Assembly (NCBI GenBank): GCA_963638365.1
Contig: CAVHRK010000076.1
Coordinates: forward strand, 1-64,000
DNA from: Suilimivivens sp963638365
Lineage (GTDB): Bacteria; Bacillota; Clostridia; Lachnospirales; Lachnospiraceae
Direction: 5' to 3'
DNA: 64,000 nt
Shown: positions 25,435 through 35,204 of the stretch, piece by piece
Layout of the letters: the number at the start of each line of letters is the position of its first letter
Position numbering within the stretch: position 1 is the first letter of the stretch
Notes under the pieces: generated by a model
What the model was told of the DNA's origin: nothing
Databases searched by the model: none
The model's input: only the letters and a program-made list of their open reading frames with translations
Position numbers and translations under genes: made by a program

Positions 25435-27657
25435 ATGGCATCAAAAAAAGAAAAAAAGATTAAGTTACCGAAATTACCTAAGTTACCGAAAACAGCCAAG
25501 GTGAAGAAACAGAAGAAGGAAGCTGCCAGACCGGATTTCAAAAAAATGCTTGCTGGTCTGAAAAATTTGCGGGGATCAAATAAAAAGAGCATTCTCAGCA
25601 CATTGCTTGTAGCGTTTATGGTGCCGGTTGTGCTGATGATTGCATTGGGTGTTGTGTCCTATAGTACGGCCTCCTCCGGTATTGTAGACAAATATAAAGA
25701 GTCTGCACAATCAACCGTATCGGCAGTAGGTGATTATTTTAATCTGGTTTGTACCAATATTTCAAATAAAGCTCTCGAGATGATTACGAACAGTGACGTG
25801 GGCGATTACTATGATAAGTATTATGGAAAACAGGAATCAAAAGCATTGGAGACCTTCCGTAGTGCGAAATCCGATATTGGTAATGCCAAGTCCACAAACA
25901 AGAATATTTACAGTTGTACGGTTATTCCTGAGGGAGGTGCATACCTTTCCACCTTATCCGGCGGTATGACGGAAACACCTATGGCAGATTTCAATAATAC
26001 GGCCGAAGGACAGTATTTTGTAGCCAATAGCACCCAGAGAAACAGATGGATGGGTTACCAGACTTATCTGGATGATAATATGCAGAGCAAACAGGAAAAG
26101 TATGCGATGGTTTATTATCAGAAATTTTCCAAGTCGGATGCTTATCTGGTTATGTCACTGGATATATCCGTAGCAGAGAAGATGCTGGGAGAAATCGATT
26201 TTGGCAAGGGCAGCGTGAAGGCACTTGTAACTGCTGACGGAAGAGAAGTGGCTTTTGAGCAGAAGACAGATAATCCTGCCGAAGCGGATGCTGCATCGGA
26301 TGAGGAAGAGGAAGCTGCAGATGCAAAGCAGTGGTTTGTAGGAAGTGACTTCTATGAAAGTACTAAGGAAGCCGAAGAACCCGGCTACATGGATGTTAAG
26401 ATTAATGGTAAAAAATATGTATATATTTATACACCTGTAGGCAACACCAAAGCCATGATCTGTACCCTGATACCCCAAAGCAATGTGCTCGGACAGGTGG
26501 GAAGTATTAAGTATATTACGATCTTCATGGTAATTCTGGCAGCAGGTGCGGCACTGGTCACCGGTTTTGTGATTTCTACCGGCATCAGTAAGACCGTAAG
26601 GGAAATGAGCGGCGGTCTTGCCAAGGTGGCGCAGGGTGATTTGACTCAGGACTTTACTACAAAAAGGCAGGATGAGTTTAAAGAGCTGACCGGAAGCCTC
26701 AATGCCATGATAGAGAGTATGAGAGGATTAATGCGGGATATGAAGCAGTTCGGCAGTAAGGTAACCGGACTTGCGGAGAATGTTTCTGACAAAACCGGAG
26801 CCATCAATACTTCCATGCAGGATATAGCAAGAGCCATGGATGAAGTGGCAGGCGGTGTGCAGGGTCAGGCAGAGGATACAGAGAGCAGCAATGAAAATAT
26901 GATAAGCTTCTCTGAAAATATTACGACAGTTACGGAAAAAACCTCACACATGGGACAGACCGCAGATAAGGCAATCGAAGCCGTAGAACAGGGAAGGGTG
27001 ATTGTTCAGGAATTAAGCGGTAAGTCAGATACAACCGTATCCTTAACCAGAGTGCTGGTTGATGATATTGACGCTGTACAGAAGAATTCCGAGGAAATCA
27101 AGAGCTTTGTTGACGTGATTAACAGTATTGCCGGACAGACGAATCTGCTTTCCTTAAATGCATCCATAGAGGCAGCCAGAGCGGGAGAAGCCGGAAGAGG
27201 CTTTGCAGTGGTAGCAGAAGAAATCCGTAAGCTGGCGGATCAGTCCAAGGAATCCGGTAATAAGATTCATGAGATCGTTAAGAAGATTGGTGAGACCACG
27301 GATAAGACAACGGCATCAGCAAGAGAAGCGGAGAGCATGGTCAATGAGCAGGCAAGGGCGCTGCAGGAGACAGTCAACGTATTTGAAATGATTCAGAATT
27401 GTGTAGGTGAACTGGTAGATGGTATCCGTTTGATTACGCAAAGACTGGAAGAGAGTATGCTTGAAAAGGATAAAGTGGAAGGTTCCCTGCAGAATATTGC
27501 TTCTGTGTCTGAAGAGGTTGCTGCATCCACACAGGAGGTTACGGCTACTTTGGGAGAACAGGTATCTGTTGTCCAGGCATTAAAAGAAGAAGTAGAGTTG
27601 CTTAGAAGCGATGCACTGGAGCTGGATAAATCCATTGAGAGATTTAAAATTGATTAA
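25435..27657 (+). CDS. Methyl-accepting chemotaxis protein embedded in the mannan operon
   Basis: A 740-aa chemoreceptor. An unusual Lys/Pro-rich cytoplasmic tail (KLPK repeats) covers the first 50 residues, then a membrane helix at about 56-78, an extracellular dCache-like sensor to about 355 with an acidic DEEEEAADAK insert, a second helix, a HAMP domain, and the signalling hairpin with NLLSLNASIEAARAGEAG. It begins 17 bases after the esterase gene, so it is probably cotranscribed. It likely senses a mannoside or another plant-fibre sugar, either directly or through a binding protein; that link is inference. Confidence 0.93.
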   Translation: MASKKEKKIKLPKLPKLPKTAKVKKQKKEAARPDFKKMLAGLKNLRGSNKKSILSTLLVAFMVPVVLMIALGVVSYSTASSGIVDKYKESAQSTVSAVGDYFNLVCTNISNKALEMITNSDVGDYYDKYYGKQESKALETFRSAKSDIGNAKSTNKNIYSCTVIPEGGAYLSTLSGGMTETPMADFNNTAEGQYFVANSTQRNRWMGYQTYLDDNMQSKQEKYAMVYYQKFSKSDAYLVMSLDISVAEKMLGEIDFGKGSVKALVTADGREVAFEQKTDNPAEADAASDEEEEAADAKQWFVGSDFYESTKEAEEPGYMDVKINGKKYVYIYTPVGNTKAMICTLIPQSNVLGQVGSIKYITIFMVILAAGAALVTGFVISTGISKTVREMSGGLAKVAQGDLTQDFTTKRQDEFKELTGSLNAMIESMRGLMRDMKQFGSKVTGLAENVSDKTGAINTSMQDIARAMDEVAGGVQGQAEDTESSNENMISFSENITTVTEKTSHMGQTADKAIEAVEQGRVIVQELSGKSDTTVSLTRVLVDDIDAVQKNSEEIKSFVDVINSIAGQTNLLSLNASIEAARAGEAGRGFAVVAEEIRKLADQSKESGNKIHEIVKKIGETTDKTTASAREAESMVNEQARALQETVNVFEMIQNCVGELVDGIRLITQRLEESMLEKDKVEGSLQNIASVSEEVAASTQEVTATLGEQVSVVQALKEEVELLRSDALELDKSIERFKID

Positions 27658-27711
27658 GCAAGGCTGAACTGTTACATAAAGCGGGATGACCGTGAGAAAG
27701 GAAATGAAATT

Positions 27712-30018
27712 ATGTTTCGTGACGATTTTGTCTGGGGTGTTGCCAGCAGCGCTTACCAGATTGAAGGAAGAGATGCCAATGACGGTGCAGGTGCAATGAT
27801 CTGGGATAAGTTCATTGCAGAGGGCGGCACCAAGGATGGTTATGGAGCAGAGGTTGCATGTGACCACATGCACCGTTACAAGGACGACTTTGCTTTAATG
27901 AGACTGATGGGAATTAAGGCATACCGTTTCTCCATCAGCTGGGCAAGACTGATTCCGGAAGGAACCGGTAAAGTGAATGAAAAGGCAGTTGCTTTATACC
28001 GGGATATGATTCTGGAAATGAAGAAGAATGGCATTGAGCCGTATCTCACTATGTATCACTGGGAATTTCCCCAGGCGTTACAGGATAAGGGCGGCTGGCT
28101 GAATGAAGAGGTTATTCAGTGGTTTGGCGAATATGCCAGAGTAGTTGCAGAGAGCTTTTCGGATATCTGCGAGAACTTTATTACCTTAAATGAACCGGAA
28201 TGCTTTGTCGGAATCGGACATATGTCCGGCTGGCATGCACCGGGCCTGCATCTTCCGTATAAGGATGTGTTCCAGATTGCACACAATGCATTGCGTGCAC
28301 ATGGACAGGCGGTTATTAATCTTCGTAAATATGCCTGCCGTCCGATCAAGGTTGGCTATGCACCGACCTGTGGTATGGCATATCCTTACAGCAATAAGCC
28401 GGAGGATGTGGAAGCAGCAAGAAAGGTACTGTTTGGTTTCTATCAGCCGATGGATAACTGGACCTGGAATGTGGCATGGTTTAATGATCCGGTATTCTTA
28501 GGAAAATATCCGGAAGAAGGATTAGAGAAGTTTGCAGAATATCTGCCGGAAATCACCGATGAAGATATGAAGCTGATTTCCCAGCCTCTGGATTTTATGG
28601 GACAGAATATTTACAATGGATATTTTGTAAAAGCGGGCGAAAACGGAGAAATTGAATTTCCTGAAAGACCGGAAGGCTTTCCGAAGACTGCCGCCAACTG
28701 GCCGGTTACACCGGACTGCTTCTACTGGGGCGTGAAATTTATTTATGACCGCTATAAGCTTCCTTTGTTTGTAACAGAAAACGGAATGTCCTGTCATGAT
28801 GATGTTTCCCTCGATGGCAGGGTACATGATCCGAACCGCCAGAATTTCCTTGACATGTATATTTCTGCATTACAGAAGGCAAATGATGAAGGTGTGGATG
28901 TCCGTGGTTATTTCTTATGGACATTCTTAGATAACTTTGAATGGGATAAGGGATATACCGAGAGATTTGGTATTGTCCATGTAGATTTTGCAACCCAGAA
29001 ACGAATCGTAAAGGATTCTGCATTCTGGTATCAGAAGGTGATTGAAACGAACGGAGCAAATTTATCCATTAATACAAAACAGAGACCGATTCTGTTCTTA
29101 GAGCCGGTATTCAAGGAAATGATCTGGGGAGGTAATCGTTTAAGAAGTCTTTTTGGATATGATATTCCTGGCGATGATACCGGAGAATGCTGGGCAATCG
29201 GCGCTCACCAGAACGGAGACTGTGTCGTAAAGGAAGGCCTTTTCAAAGGAAAGACCCTTTCCCGGTTATGGAAGGAAGATCCGTATCTCTTTGGCAACGA
29301 GGAAGGAGACCGCTTCCCGCTGCTGATTAAGATTATTGATGCAAAGGACAACTTAAGTATTCAGGTACATCCGGATGATGCCTACGCACAGGTTCATGAG
29401 AATGGATCCTTAGGAAAGACCGAATGCTGGTACATTCTGGACTGTCCGGAGGGTGCAGAGCTTGTTGTCGGACATAATGCGAAGACAAAGGAAGAGCTTA
29501 CCGAGATGATTTCCGATGGTAAGTGGGATGAGTTTATCCGCCGCGTTCCGGTTAAGAAGGGTGATTTTATCCAGATCAATCCGGGAACCGTACATGCAAT
29601 TACCAGTGGCTGCCTGATCTTAGAGACACAGCAGAACAGTGATATTACCTATCGTGTTTACGATTATGACCGTCTGCAGAATGGCAAGCCGCGTCAGTTA
29701 CATGTGCAGCAGAGCATTGATGTCATTAATGTTCCTGCGGCATCTGCCGAAGACAGCGTGAAGTATGTAGGGGATCTGCCCGAGAATCAGATGAATGAGC
29801 TGATTCACTGTTCTTACTACACAGTATGGAAGCTGGATGTGACAAAGCCTGTTTCCGTGGAGCAGACGCATCCGTTTATGAATGTAAGTGTCATTGAAGG
29901 CGAAGGTCTTGTGAATGGGCAGTTGATCCGTAAGGGCGATCATTTTATTCTTCCGGCGGGAATCGGAACGGTTGATTTCCAGGGAAATATGAGTTTAATT
30001 TTATCTTCTACAAAATAA
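27712..30018 (+). CDS. GH1 beta-glycosidase fused to class I mannose-6-phosphate isomerase
   Basis: One 768-aa frame with two full enzymes. Residues 1-440 are a GH1 (beta/alpha)8 glycosidase with acid/base Glu at about 161 (LNEPE) and nucleophile Glu at about 356 (TENGM). Residues 455-768 are a type I phosphomannose isomerase, with zinc ligands in QVHPDD (Gln 551, His 553), TECW (Glu 571) and TVHAI (His 628). GH1 would release glucose from glucomannan-derived oligosaccharides, while the isomerase would turn mannose 6-phosphate into fructose 6-phosphate. The join is a short linker with no stop or frameshift. It is the last gene before the operon terminator. Confidence 0.93.
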   Translation: MFRDDFVWGVASSAYQIEGRDANDGAGAMIWDKFIAEGGTKDGYGAEVACDHMHRYKDDFALMRLMGIKAYRFSISWARLIPEGTGKVNEKAVALYRDMILEMKKNGIEPYLTMYHWEFPQALQDKGGWLNEEVIQWFGEYARVVAESFSDICENFITLNEPECFVGIGHMSGWHAPGLHLPYKDVFQIAHNALRAHGQAVINLRKYACRPIKVGYAPTCGMAYPYSNKPEDVEAARKVLFGFYQPMDNWTWNVAWFNDPVFLGKYPEEGLEKFAEYLPEITDEDMKLISQPLDFMGQNIYNGYFVKAGENGEIEFPERPEGFPKTAANWPVTPDCFYWGVKFIYDRYKLPLFVTENGMSCHDDVSLDGRVHDPNRQNFLDMYISALQKANDEGVDVRGYFLWTFLDNFEWDKGYTERFGIVHVDFATQKRIVKDSAFWYQKVIETNGANLSINTKQRPILFLEPVFKEMIWGGNRLRSLFGYDIPGDDTGECWAIGAHQNGDCVVKEGLFKGKTLSRLWKEDPYLFGNEEGDRFPLLIKIIDAKDNLSIQVHPDDAYAQVHENGSLGKTECWYILDCPEGAELVVGHNAKTKEELTEMISDGKWDEFIRRVPVKKGDFIQINPGTVHAITSGCLILETQQNSDITYRVYDYDRLQNGKPRQLHVQQSIDVINVPAASAEDSVKYVGDLPENQMNELIHCSYYTVWKLDVTKPVSVEQTHPFMNVSVIEGEGLVNGQLIRKGDHFILPAGIGTVDFQGNMSLILSSTK

Positions 30019-30060
30019 GTTATCATTCGATAGAAAAATGATAAAAATATGATAATTTAT

Positions 30061-30100
30061 AAAGGCGCAGGAGGAAAGCTCTTGCGCCTTGCTTCATTTT
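30061..30100 (+). terminator. Rho-independent terminator at the end of the mannan operon
   Basis: AAGGCGCAGGAG (30062-30073) pairs with CTCTTGCGCCTT (30079-30090) around a GAAAG loop, followed by GCTTCATTTT. The stem is 12 pairs with one G-U, a strong end for the operon. Confidence 0.85.
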
Positions 30101-30148
30101 CGACTAGAATGTAATTGGAAGAGTTTTCCTATGAGGAAGGGGTAGAAA

Positions 30149-32842
30149 ATGCTGAACGGATATAAGCTGGTAGCGGTTTGCCTAACCAAAATCCAGGATG
30201 AAATTACCTATGAACTGATTGATGCGCTTTATCAGACCGTCAAAGGGTCTGATTATCGTCTGCTGCTTTTTAACAGCTTTTCGGATTTATATAATCAGGA
30301 TATCTATGATGAAGGAGCGAAATCGATTTATCAGTTGATCAATTATGATCTGATCGATGCCGTGGTCATCAAAGCAGATACGATCAATGACCAGCAGGTG
30401 ATCAATGACCTCATTACAAAATCTAAGGAAAGACAGATTCCGGTCATTCTGTTGAATATGAAAGCAGATGGCTGTTATTCCATTGTTCCTTCTTATGAGG
30501 ATGCCTTCAGCCGGTTGATTGAACATGTCATCAGGGTTCATCAGAAACGAAAGCTGTATTTTCTGTCAGGAAGCATGGGAGAGAGCAACTCGATGCACCG
30601 CGAAAAGATTTTCCGGGAAACGTTGCGGGAATGTGGGATTGATCCGCAGACCTCCAAGGTTGCCTATGGAGAATACTGGTATGGACCCGCAGAATAGGCC
30701 GTAGAAAACTGGATTCAGAGCGGGGATCTGCCCGAGGCAATTATCTGTGCCAATGATGCTATGGCGGTGGCTGCCTGCAAGGTGCTGAAAAGACACGGAA
30801 TCCGTGTGCCGGAGGATATCATTGTCACCGGCTTTGACGGTGTGCCAAGCTATCAGTTTCACAGACCGGCTTTGTCTACCTGTGCGAGAACATCATCGAT
30901 ACTGGCAGGGAAATGTCGGGAAATGCTGACAAATATTCTTGAGAATAAGAAACCGCCATACCGGGATCTTGAGGAATATAAGCTGGTAATTCAGGAATCC
31001 TGTGGATGTCAGAAGCAGACACATCCGGATTATCAGTTATGTGCAGATCATTTAAGTGATGCCATGTGGGATGCGCGCGTGCATGAGGAGTTAATTCTTT
31101 CCCAGGTAGAGCGTGTTGTTGAAACCATTGATATGGGAATTATCGGTAACAAACTGAATTCCTTTATCCTTCCGAATTCTATGGTGGCATTAAACAGTGA
31201 TTTTCTGACAGCAACCAGAAATAATACAAAGACAGATCCACGGCAGCCATTTGCAGAGGAGATGATAGTCATTTCTTCACTGGGTACGGATCTTGACAGG
31301 CAGCGGTATGCGCTGTATAAATCTGCGGAGATGTATCCTCGTCTGGAAGAGGCTGTCAGGGAAGATGTGATGTTTCTGTTCCAATCCATTTATGTGGAAA
31401 ATAATGTATGTGGATATTACATAGTAAAATCGAAGGAGTTATTAAAGGATGCGGGTAAGATACATCGTGTTTCCAAGCTGATGAATCTGGCGTTCAGCCT
31501 GATTATCAGCAGAATGCAGCAGGAGCATATGTCACACAGCCTTGAAGAAATGCAGTATCATGATCCGGTTACCGGAGTCCTGAACCTGAAGGGTCTGGTG
31601 AAGAAGATGAATGAACTGTATCCGGCCTGGAAGGAGCGTGCGATTGCCGTATCCGTTTATAATATTCCCAAGTATCAGTTTATCTATGAAAATTACGGAC
31701 TGAAGGATGTTGAAGAAACCGTGCAGCTTACTGCAGATGCTTTGCAGATGGCAAATCCGCAGGGAACGGTGGTTGCCCGGATTTCCGATGACAGCTTCTG
31801 TATTATTAACGATGCAGAAAATCCGGGAGCGGCGGGATCGATCATTGATGATTCTGTGCGTGCCTTTTACCGTTTTATAGAAAGCTTTAATAAGACGCAG
31901 GATAAGGAATACTTTGTGGAGGTCAACTGTGGCTGTACAACAGCGGCAGCCGGCTGGAACAATGATATGAAGACCTATATTAAGGTTGCCATGGGAGAGC
32001 TTTATCTGAACCGCCTGAAACAGGGCGGTGGCAAGGTTTTGAAAGAAAGAAAAACCGCGAAGGATATGTATCAGCTCTTTGAAACACTGATGTCCGAGAA
32101 CCTGTTTTATTATGCATTTCAGCCCATTGTCAGTGCAAAAACGGGTGAGATCTACGGATATGAGGCACTGATGCGGACACCGAAGGAAATCGGCTTACGT
32201 CCGGATGAAATTCTGAACATTGCAGAGGAATATGGGCGGTTGTATGAGATCGAATATGCAACGTTTAATAATGTGCTGACTTATACAAGAGAGCATATTG
32301 AGCTTTTTAAGGGTAAATATATTTTTATTAACAGTATTCCGGGATATTTTCTTAAGGGAAAGGATAAGGAGCGACTGGTAAAACAGTATTCCGATCTGCT
32401 TTTCCAGTGCACGATCGAGATTACCGAGCGTGACGAGACAACGGCTGAAGAGATCAGTCAGATTATGAATCTGACGAGTCAGGAAGGTCCGTGTCAGTTT
32501 GCGGTAGATGATTATGGAACGGGATATTCCAATATTGTAAATCTGCTGCGGTACAAGCCCAATGTCATTAAAATTGACCGGTACCTGATTATGGAGATCC
32601 AGAATGATGTCAATAAGCAGATGTTTGTGAAAAATACCGTGGAATTTGCCCAGCAGAATAACATTCAATGTCTTGCAGAGGGAGTTGAGACGAAGGAAGA
32701 ACTGGAAACGGTGATTTCCTATGGTGTGGATCTGATTCAGGGATACTACACGGCGATGCCTTCCGAGCAGGTCATTCCGGAAATTGATCCGAAGATTGTG
32801 AAGGAAATCAAGGATGCTAACCATGCCCGCACGGCGGAATAG
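30149..32842 (+). pseudogene. PBP-like sensor, GGDEF and EAL domain protein interrupted by an in-frame TAG
   Basis: Read through TAG at 30695-30697, one continuous frame encodes about 896 residues. Residues 1-300 look like a LacI effector-binding domain without the DNA-binding part. A degenerate GGDEF domain follows (SDDSF in place of GGDEF), and then an EAL phosphodiesterase domain with EALMR, EITE, DDYGTGYSN, KIDR and AEGVE all intact. The conserved text runs on directly after the stop (VENWIQSGDLPEA), so the TAG is a nonsense mutation, a sequencing error or a read-through site. Intact, it would degrade cyclic di-GMP in response to a sugar. As it stands, the two parts are 182 aa (30149-30697) and up to 693 aa (30761-32842). 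Confidence 0.8.
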
Positions 32843-32926
32843 CAGTTGAAAGACCAACTTTTATTGAGGAAAAGATCCGGTTGTGATAAGATGACACATG
32901 GATCAATAGTAGGAGGTAACAGAACG

Positions 32927-34111
32927 ATGATTAATGAGCAGTATAAGAAAATGTTGGAGGGAAAATCGGTCATCCGTCAGCTCTCCGAATTTGCGACAGC
33001 ACGGGGCAAAGAGATCGGTTATGAGAATGTCTTTGATTACAGTCTTGGAAATCCGTCTGTGCCTGTTCCGGATGCGTTTAATGAAGAGGTGGTTCATCTG
33101 CTCCGGACGAAAAACTCTATGGAGGTTCACGGATACAGCCCCAGTCTTGGAATTACTTCGGTGAGAGAAAAGATTGCAGAATCCCTGAACCGCAGATTTG
33201 GTATGGATTATAAAGCGACACATATTTTCCCGACCTCCGGTGCGGCAGGAGCAATTGCACATGCAGTCCGCTGTGTAACAAAGCCCGGGGATGAGGTACT
33301 GACCTTTGCACCGTTCTTCCCGGAGTACAATCCATATATTAATATGACGGGGGCAACGCTTAAGGTGGTGCCTGCGAATACCGTAGATTTTCAGATTAAC
33401 TTTGATAAACTGGAGGAAATGCTGAATGAAAAGACGGCGGCAGTCCTCATTAATACTCCGAACAATCCGTCCGGTGTGGTATACAGTGCAGCAACCTTAC
33501 AGAAGCTTGCAGACCTGCTTTATGCAAAACAGAAGGAATACGGACATGACATTTTCCTGATTTCCGATGAACCGTATCGTGAGATTGTGTTTGCGGGAGT
33601 GGAAGCGCCCTATGTATCCAAATTCTATGACAATACATTGTCCTGCTATTCCTATTCGAAGTCCTTATCCCTGCCGGGAGAACGTATCGGATATGTGGCA
33701 GCAAATCCCAGATGTACGGATGCAGAACTGATCAGTGCAATCTGTGCACAGATTTCAAGGGGAATCGGACACAACTGTCCTTCCTCCATTATCCAGCTTG
33801 CCGTTTCGGAAGTGGTGGACATGACCTCGGATATGTCTGTTTATGAGACGAATATGAATCTGTTATACAATGAGCTGACAAGCCTTGGATTTGAGTGTGT
33901 GAAGCCGGGCGGAACCTTCTATATCTTCCCGAAAGCACTCGAAGTGGATGCGGTAGCATTCAGCCAGAAGGCATTAAAGTATGATCTGATTCTGGTTCCT
34001 TCCGACAGCTTCGGTGTTCCGGGATATTTCCGTATGGCTTACTGCATTGATACGGAGAAGGTAGAGCGTTCCCTGGAAGCACTTCGCAGGTTTGTAAAGG
34101 AAAACTATTAA
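32927..34111 (+). CDS. Pyridoxal-phosphate-dependent aminotransferase, class I/II
   Basis: A 394-aa aminotransferase of the aspartate aminotransferase fold. NTPNNPSGV, LISDEPYREIVF (the Asp that contacts the pyridine nitrogen) and SYSKSLSLPGERIGY (the Schiff-base Lys) are all present. The closest named types are aspartate/aromatic aminotransferases; the amino acid substrate cannot be fixed. AGGAGG at 32911 decides the ATG at 32927 over upstream in-frame starts. It stands apart from the mannan locus and ends in a weak hairpin. Confidence 0.9.
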   Translation: MINEQYKKMLEGKSVIRQLSEFATARGKEIGYENVFDYSLGNPSVPVPDAFNEEVVHLLRTKNSMEVHGYSPSLGITSVREKIAESLNRRFGMDYKATHIFPTSGAAGAIAHAVRCVTKPGDEVLTFAPFFPEYNPYINMTGATLKVVPANTVDFQINFDKLEEMLNEKTAAVLINTPNNPSGVVYSAATLQKLADLLYAKQKEYGHDIFLISDEPYREIVFAGVEAPYVSKFYDNTLSCYSYSKSLSLPGERIGYVAANPRCTDAELISAICAQISRGIGHNCPSSIIQLAVSEVVDMTSDMSVYETNMNLLYNELTSLGFECVKPGGTFYIFPKALEVDAVAFSQKALKYDLILVPSDSFGVPGYFRMAYCIDTEKVERSLEALRRFVKENY

Positions 34112-34115
34112 AACA

Positions 34116-34153
34116 GATTTTCCAATGAAAATTTACCGGGAAATCAGATTTTT
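34116..34153 (+). terminator. Weak terminator after the aminotransferase gene
   Basis: GATTTTCC pairs with GGGAAATC (one G-U pair), followed by AGATTTTTA. The stem is only eight pairs with a 14-base loop, so its efficiency is doubtful. Confidence 0.35.
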
Positions 34154-34180
34154 ACGAATATCATATGGGGAGATCATCAT

Positions 34181-34234
34181 ATGGATAATAAGAAAGATAA
34201 CCGGAAAGAAAAGCGTCATTTTGAGAGGAAATAA
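34181..34234 (+). CDS. Possible 17-residue leader peptide upstream of uppP
   Basis: An ATG with GGGGAG nine bases upstream opens a 17-codon frame of almost only charged residues (many Lys, Arg, Glu, Asp) ending in TAA at 34232-34234. The next gene starts seven bases on. It may be a real small protein, a translated leader that couples translation to uppP, or chance. Nothing else supports it. Confidence 0.25.
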   Translation: MDNKKDNRKEKRHFERK

Positions 34235-34240
34235 GAGATT

Positions 34241-35098
34241 ATGATCGAAATTTTAAAAGCGATTCTGTTTGGTATTGTAGAAGGGATTACGGAGTGGCTT
34301 CCGATCAGCAGTACCGGACATATGATTCTGTTGAATGAAATTGTGTCCCTCAATGTATCGGAAGAGTTTTACAGTATGTTTGAAGTAGTGATCCAGCTTG
34401 GAGCGATCCTTGCCGTTGTAATTTTGTTCTGGAATCAGATCTGGCCCTTTGGAAAGAAGAACAATAAAGAGCCTCTGGCAAAGGACGGAATCGGAGCCTT
34501 TGTGAAATGGGATATTTTCAAGCTCTGGTTTCACATTCTGGTATCCTGTGTACCGGCAGCCATCGTGGGACTGCTCTTTGATGCGCAGCTTGAAGCACTG
34601 TTTTATAACTATCAGACGGTAGCAATTATGCTGATCCTGTTTGGTATCGCATTTATTGTGATTGAGAATTACCATAAAGGAAAGAAGGCAAAGGTGACAA
34701 CTTTAGCCGGAATTGACTATAAGCTTGCATTCTGGATCGGAATGTTCCAGCTTATTGCAGCTGTTTTTCCGGGAACTTCACGTTCGGGAGCAACCATTGT
34801 CGGAGCGCTGTTACTTGGCGTGTCCAGGACGGTTGCGGCAGAATACACCTTCTTTCTTGCTATTCCGGTTATGTTCGGAGCCAGCCTCTTAAAGGGTGTT
34901 AAGTTCCTTGCAAGTGCCTCCATGACCTCTATGGAGGGAGCGATTCTTGCAGTTGGAATGATCGTTGCATTCGTGGTATCCTTCTTTGTGATCAAGTTCC
35001 TGCTTGGCTACATTAAGAAGCATGACTTTAAGGTGTTTGGATACTACCGGATTGCACTTGGTATTATTGTGATTCTTTTCTTCCTGATCAGAGGCTGA
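34241..35098 (+). CDS. uppP: Undecaprenyl-diphosphatase (UppP/BacA)
   Basis: A 285-aa membrane enzyme with about eight helices. The two signature loops GIVEGITEWLPISSTGHM and PGTSRSGATI hold the catalytic Glu, Ser and Arg residues of the BacA family. It dephosphorylates undecaprenyl diphosphate to recycle the lipid carrier for peptidoglycan synthesis and gives resistance to bacitracin when overexpressed. Length is normal. GAGAGGAAA before the ATG serves as the ribosome binding site. Confidence 0.95.
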   Translation: MIEILKAILFGIVEGITEWLPISSTGHMILLNEIVSLNVSEEFYSMFEVVIQLGAILAVVILFWNQIWPFGKKNNKEPLAKDGIGAFVKWDIFKLWFHILVSCVPAAIVGLLFDAQLEALFYNYQTVAIMLILFGIAFIVIENYHKGKKAKVTTLAGIDYKLAFWIGMFQLIAAVFPGTSRSGATIVGALLLGVSRTVAAEYTFFLAIPVMFGASLLKGVKFLASASMTSMEGAILAVGMIVAFVVSFFVIKFLLGYIKKHDFKVFGYYRIALGIIVILFFLIRG

Positions 35099-35102
35099 AA
35101 TA

Positions 35103-35131
35103 TTGACAAGTATGGGTTTATGGTGTATGCT
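35103..35131 (+). promoter_or_regulatory. Predicted promoter of the DUF6465 gene
   Basis: TTGACA at 35103-35108 and TATGCT at 35126-35131 are spaced by 17 bases. It starts four bases after the uppP stop, so the DUF6465 gene is likely an independent, well-expressed unit. Confidence 0.6.
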
Positions 35132-35204
35132 TCATCATAATGAAGTGCTTACTTCAATAAATGTTGGGGGAAAATGTCAGGTTAAGAAGTGAAAGGAGTT
35201 AGTC

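Noticed and set aside
30695..30697. TAG as a pyrrolysine or other recoded codon
   Set aside because: No methyltransferase context or pyl genes are visible, and many genes here end normally in TAG (for example at 70, 5447 and 8367), so the genome reads TAG as stop.
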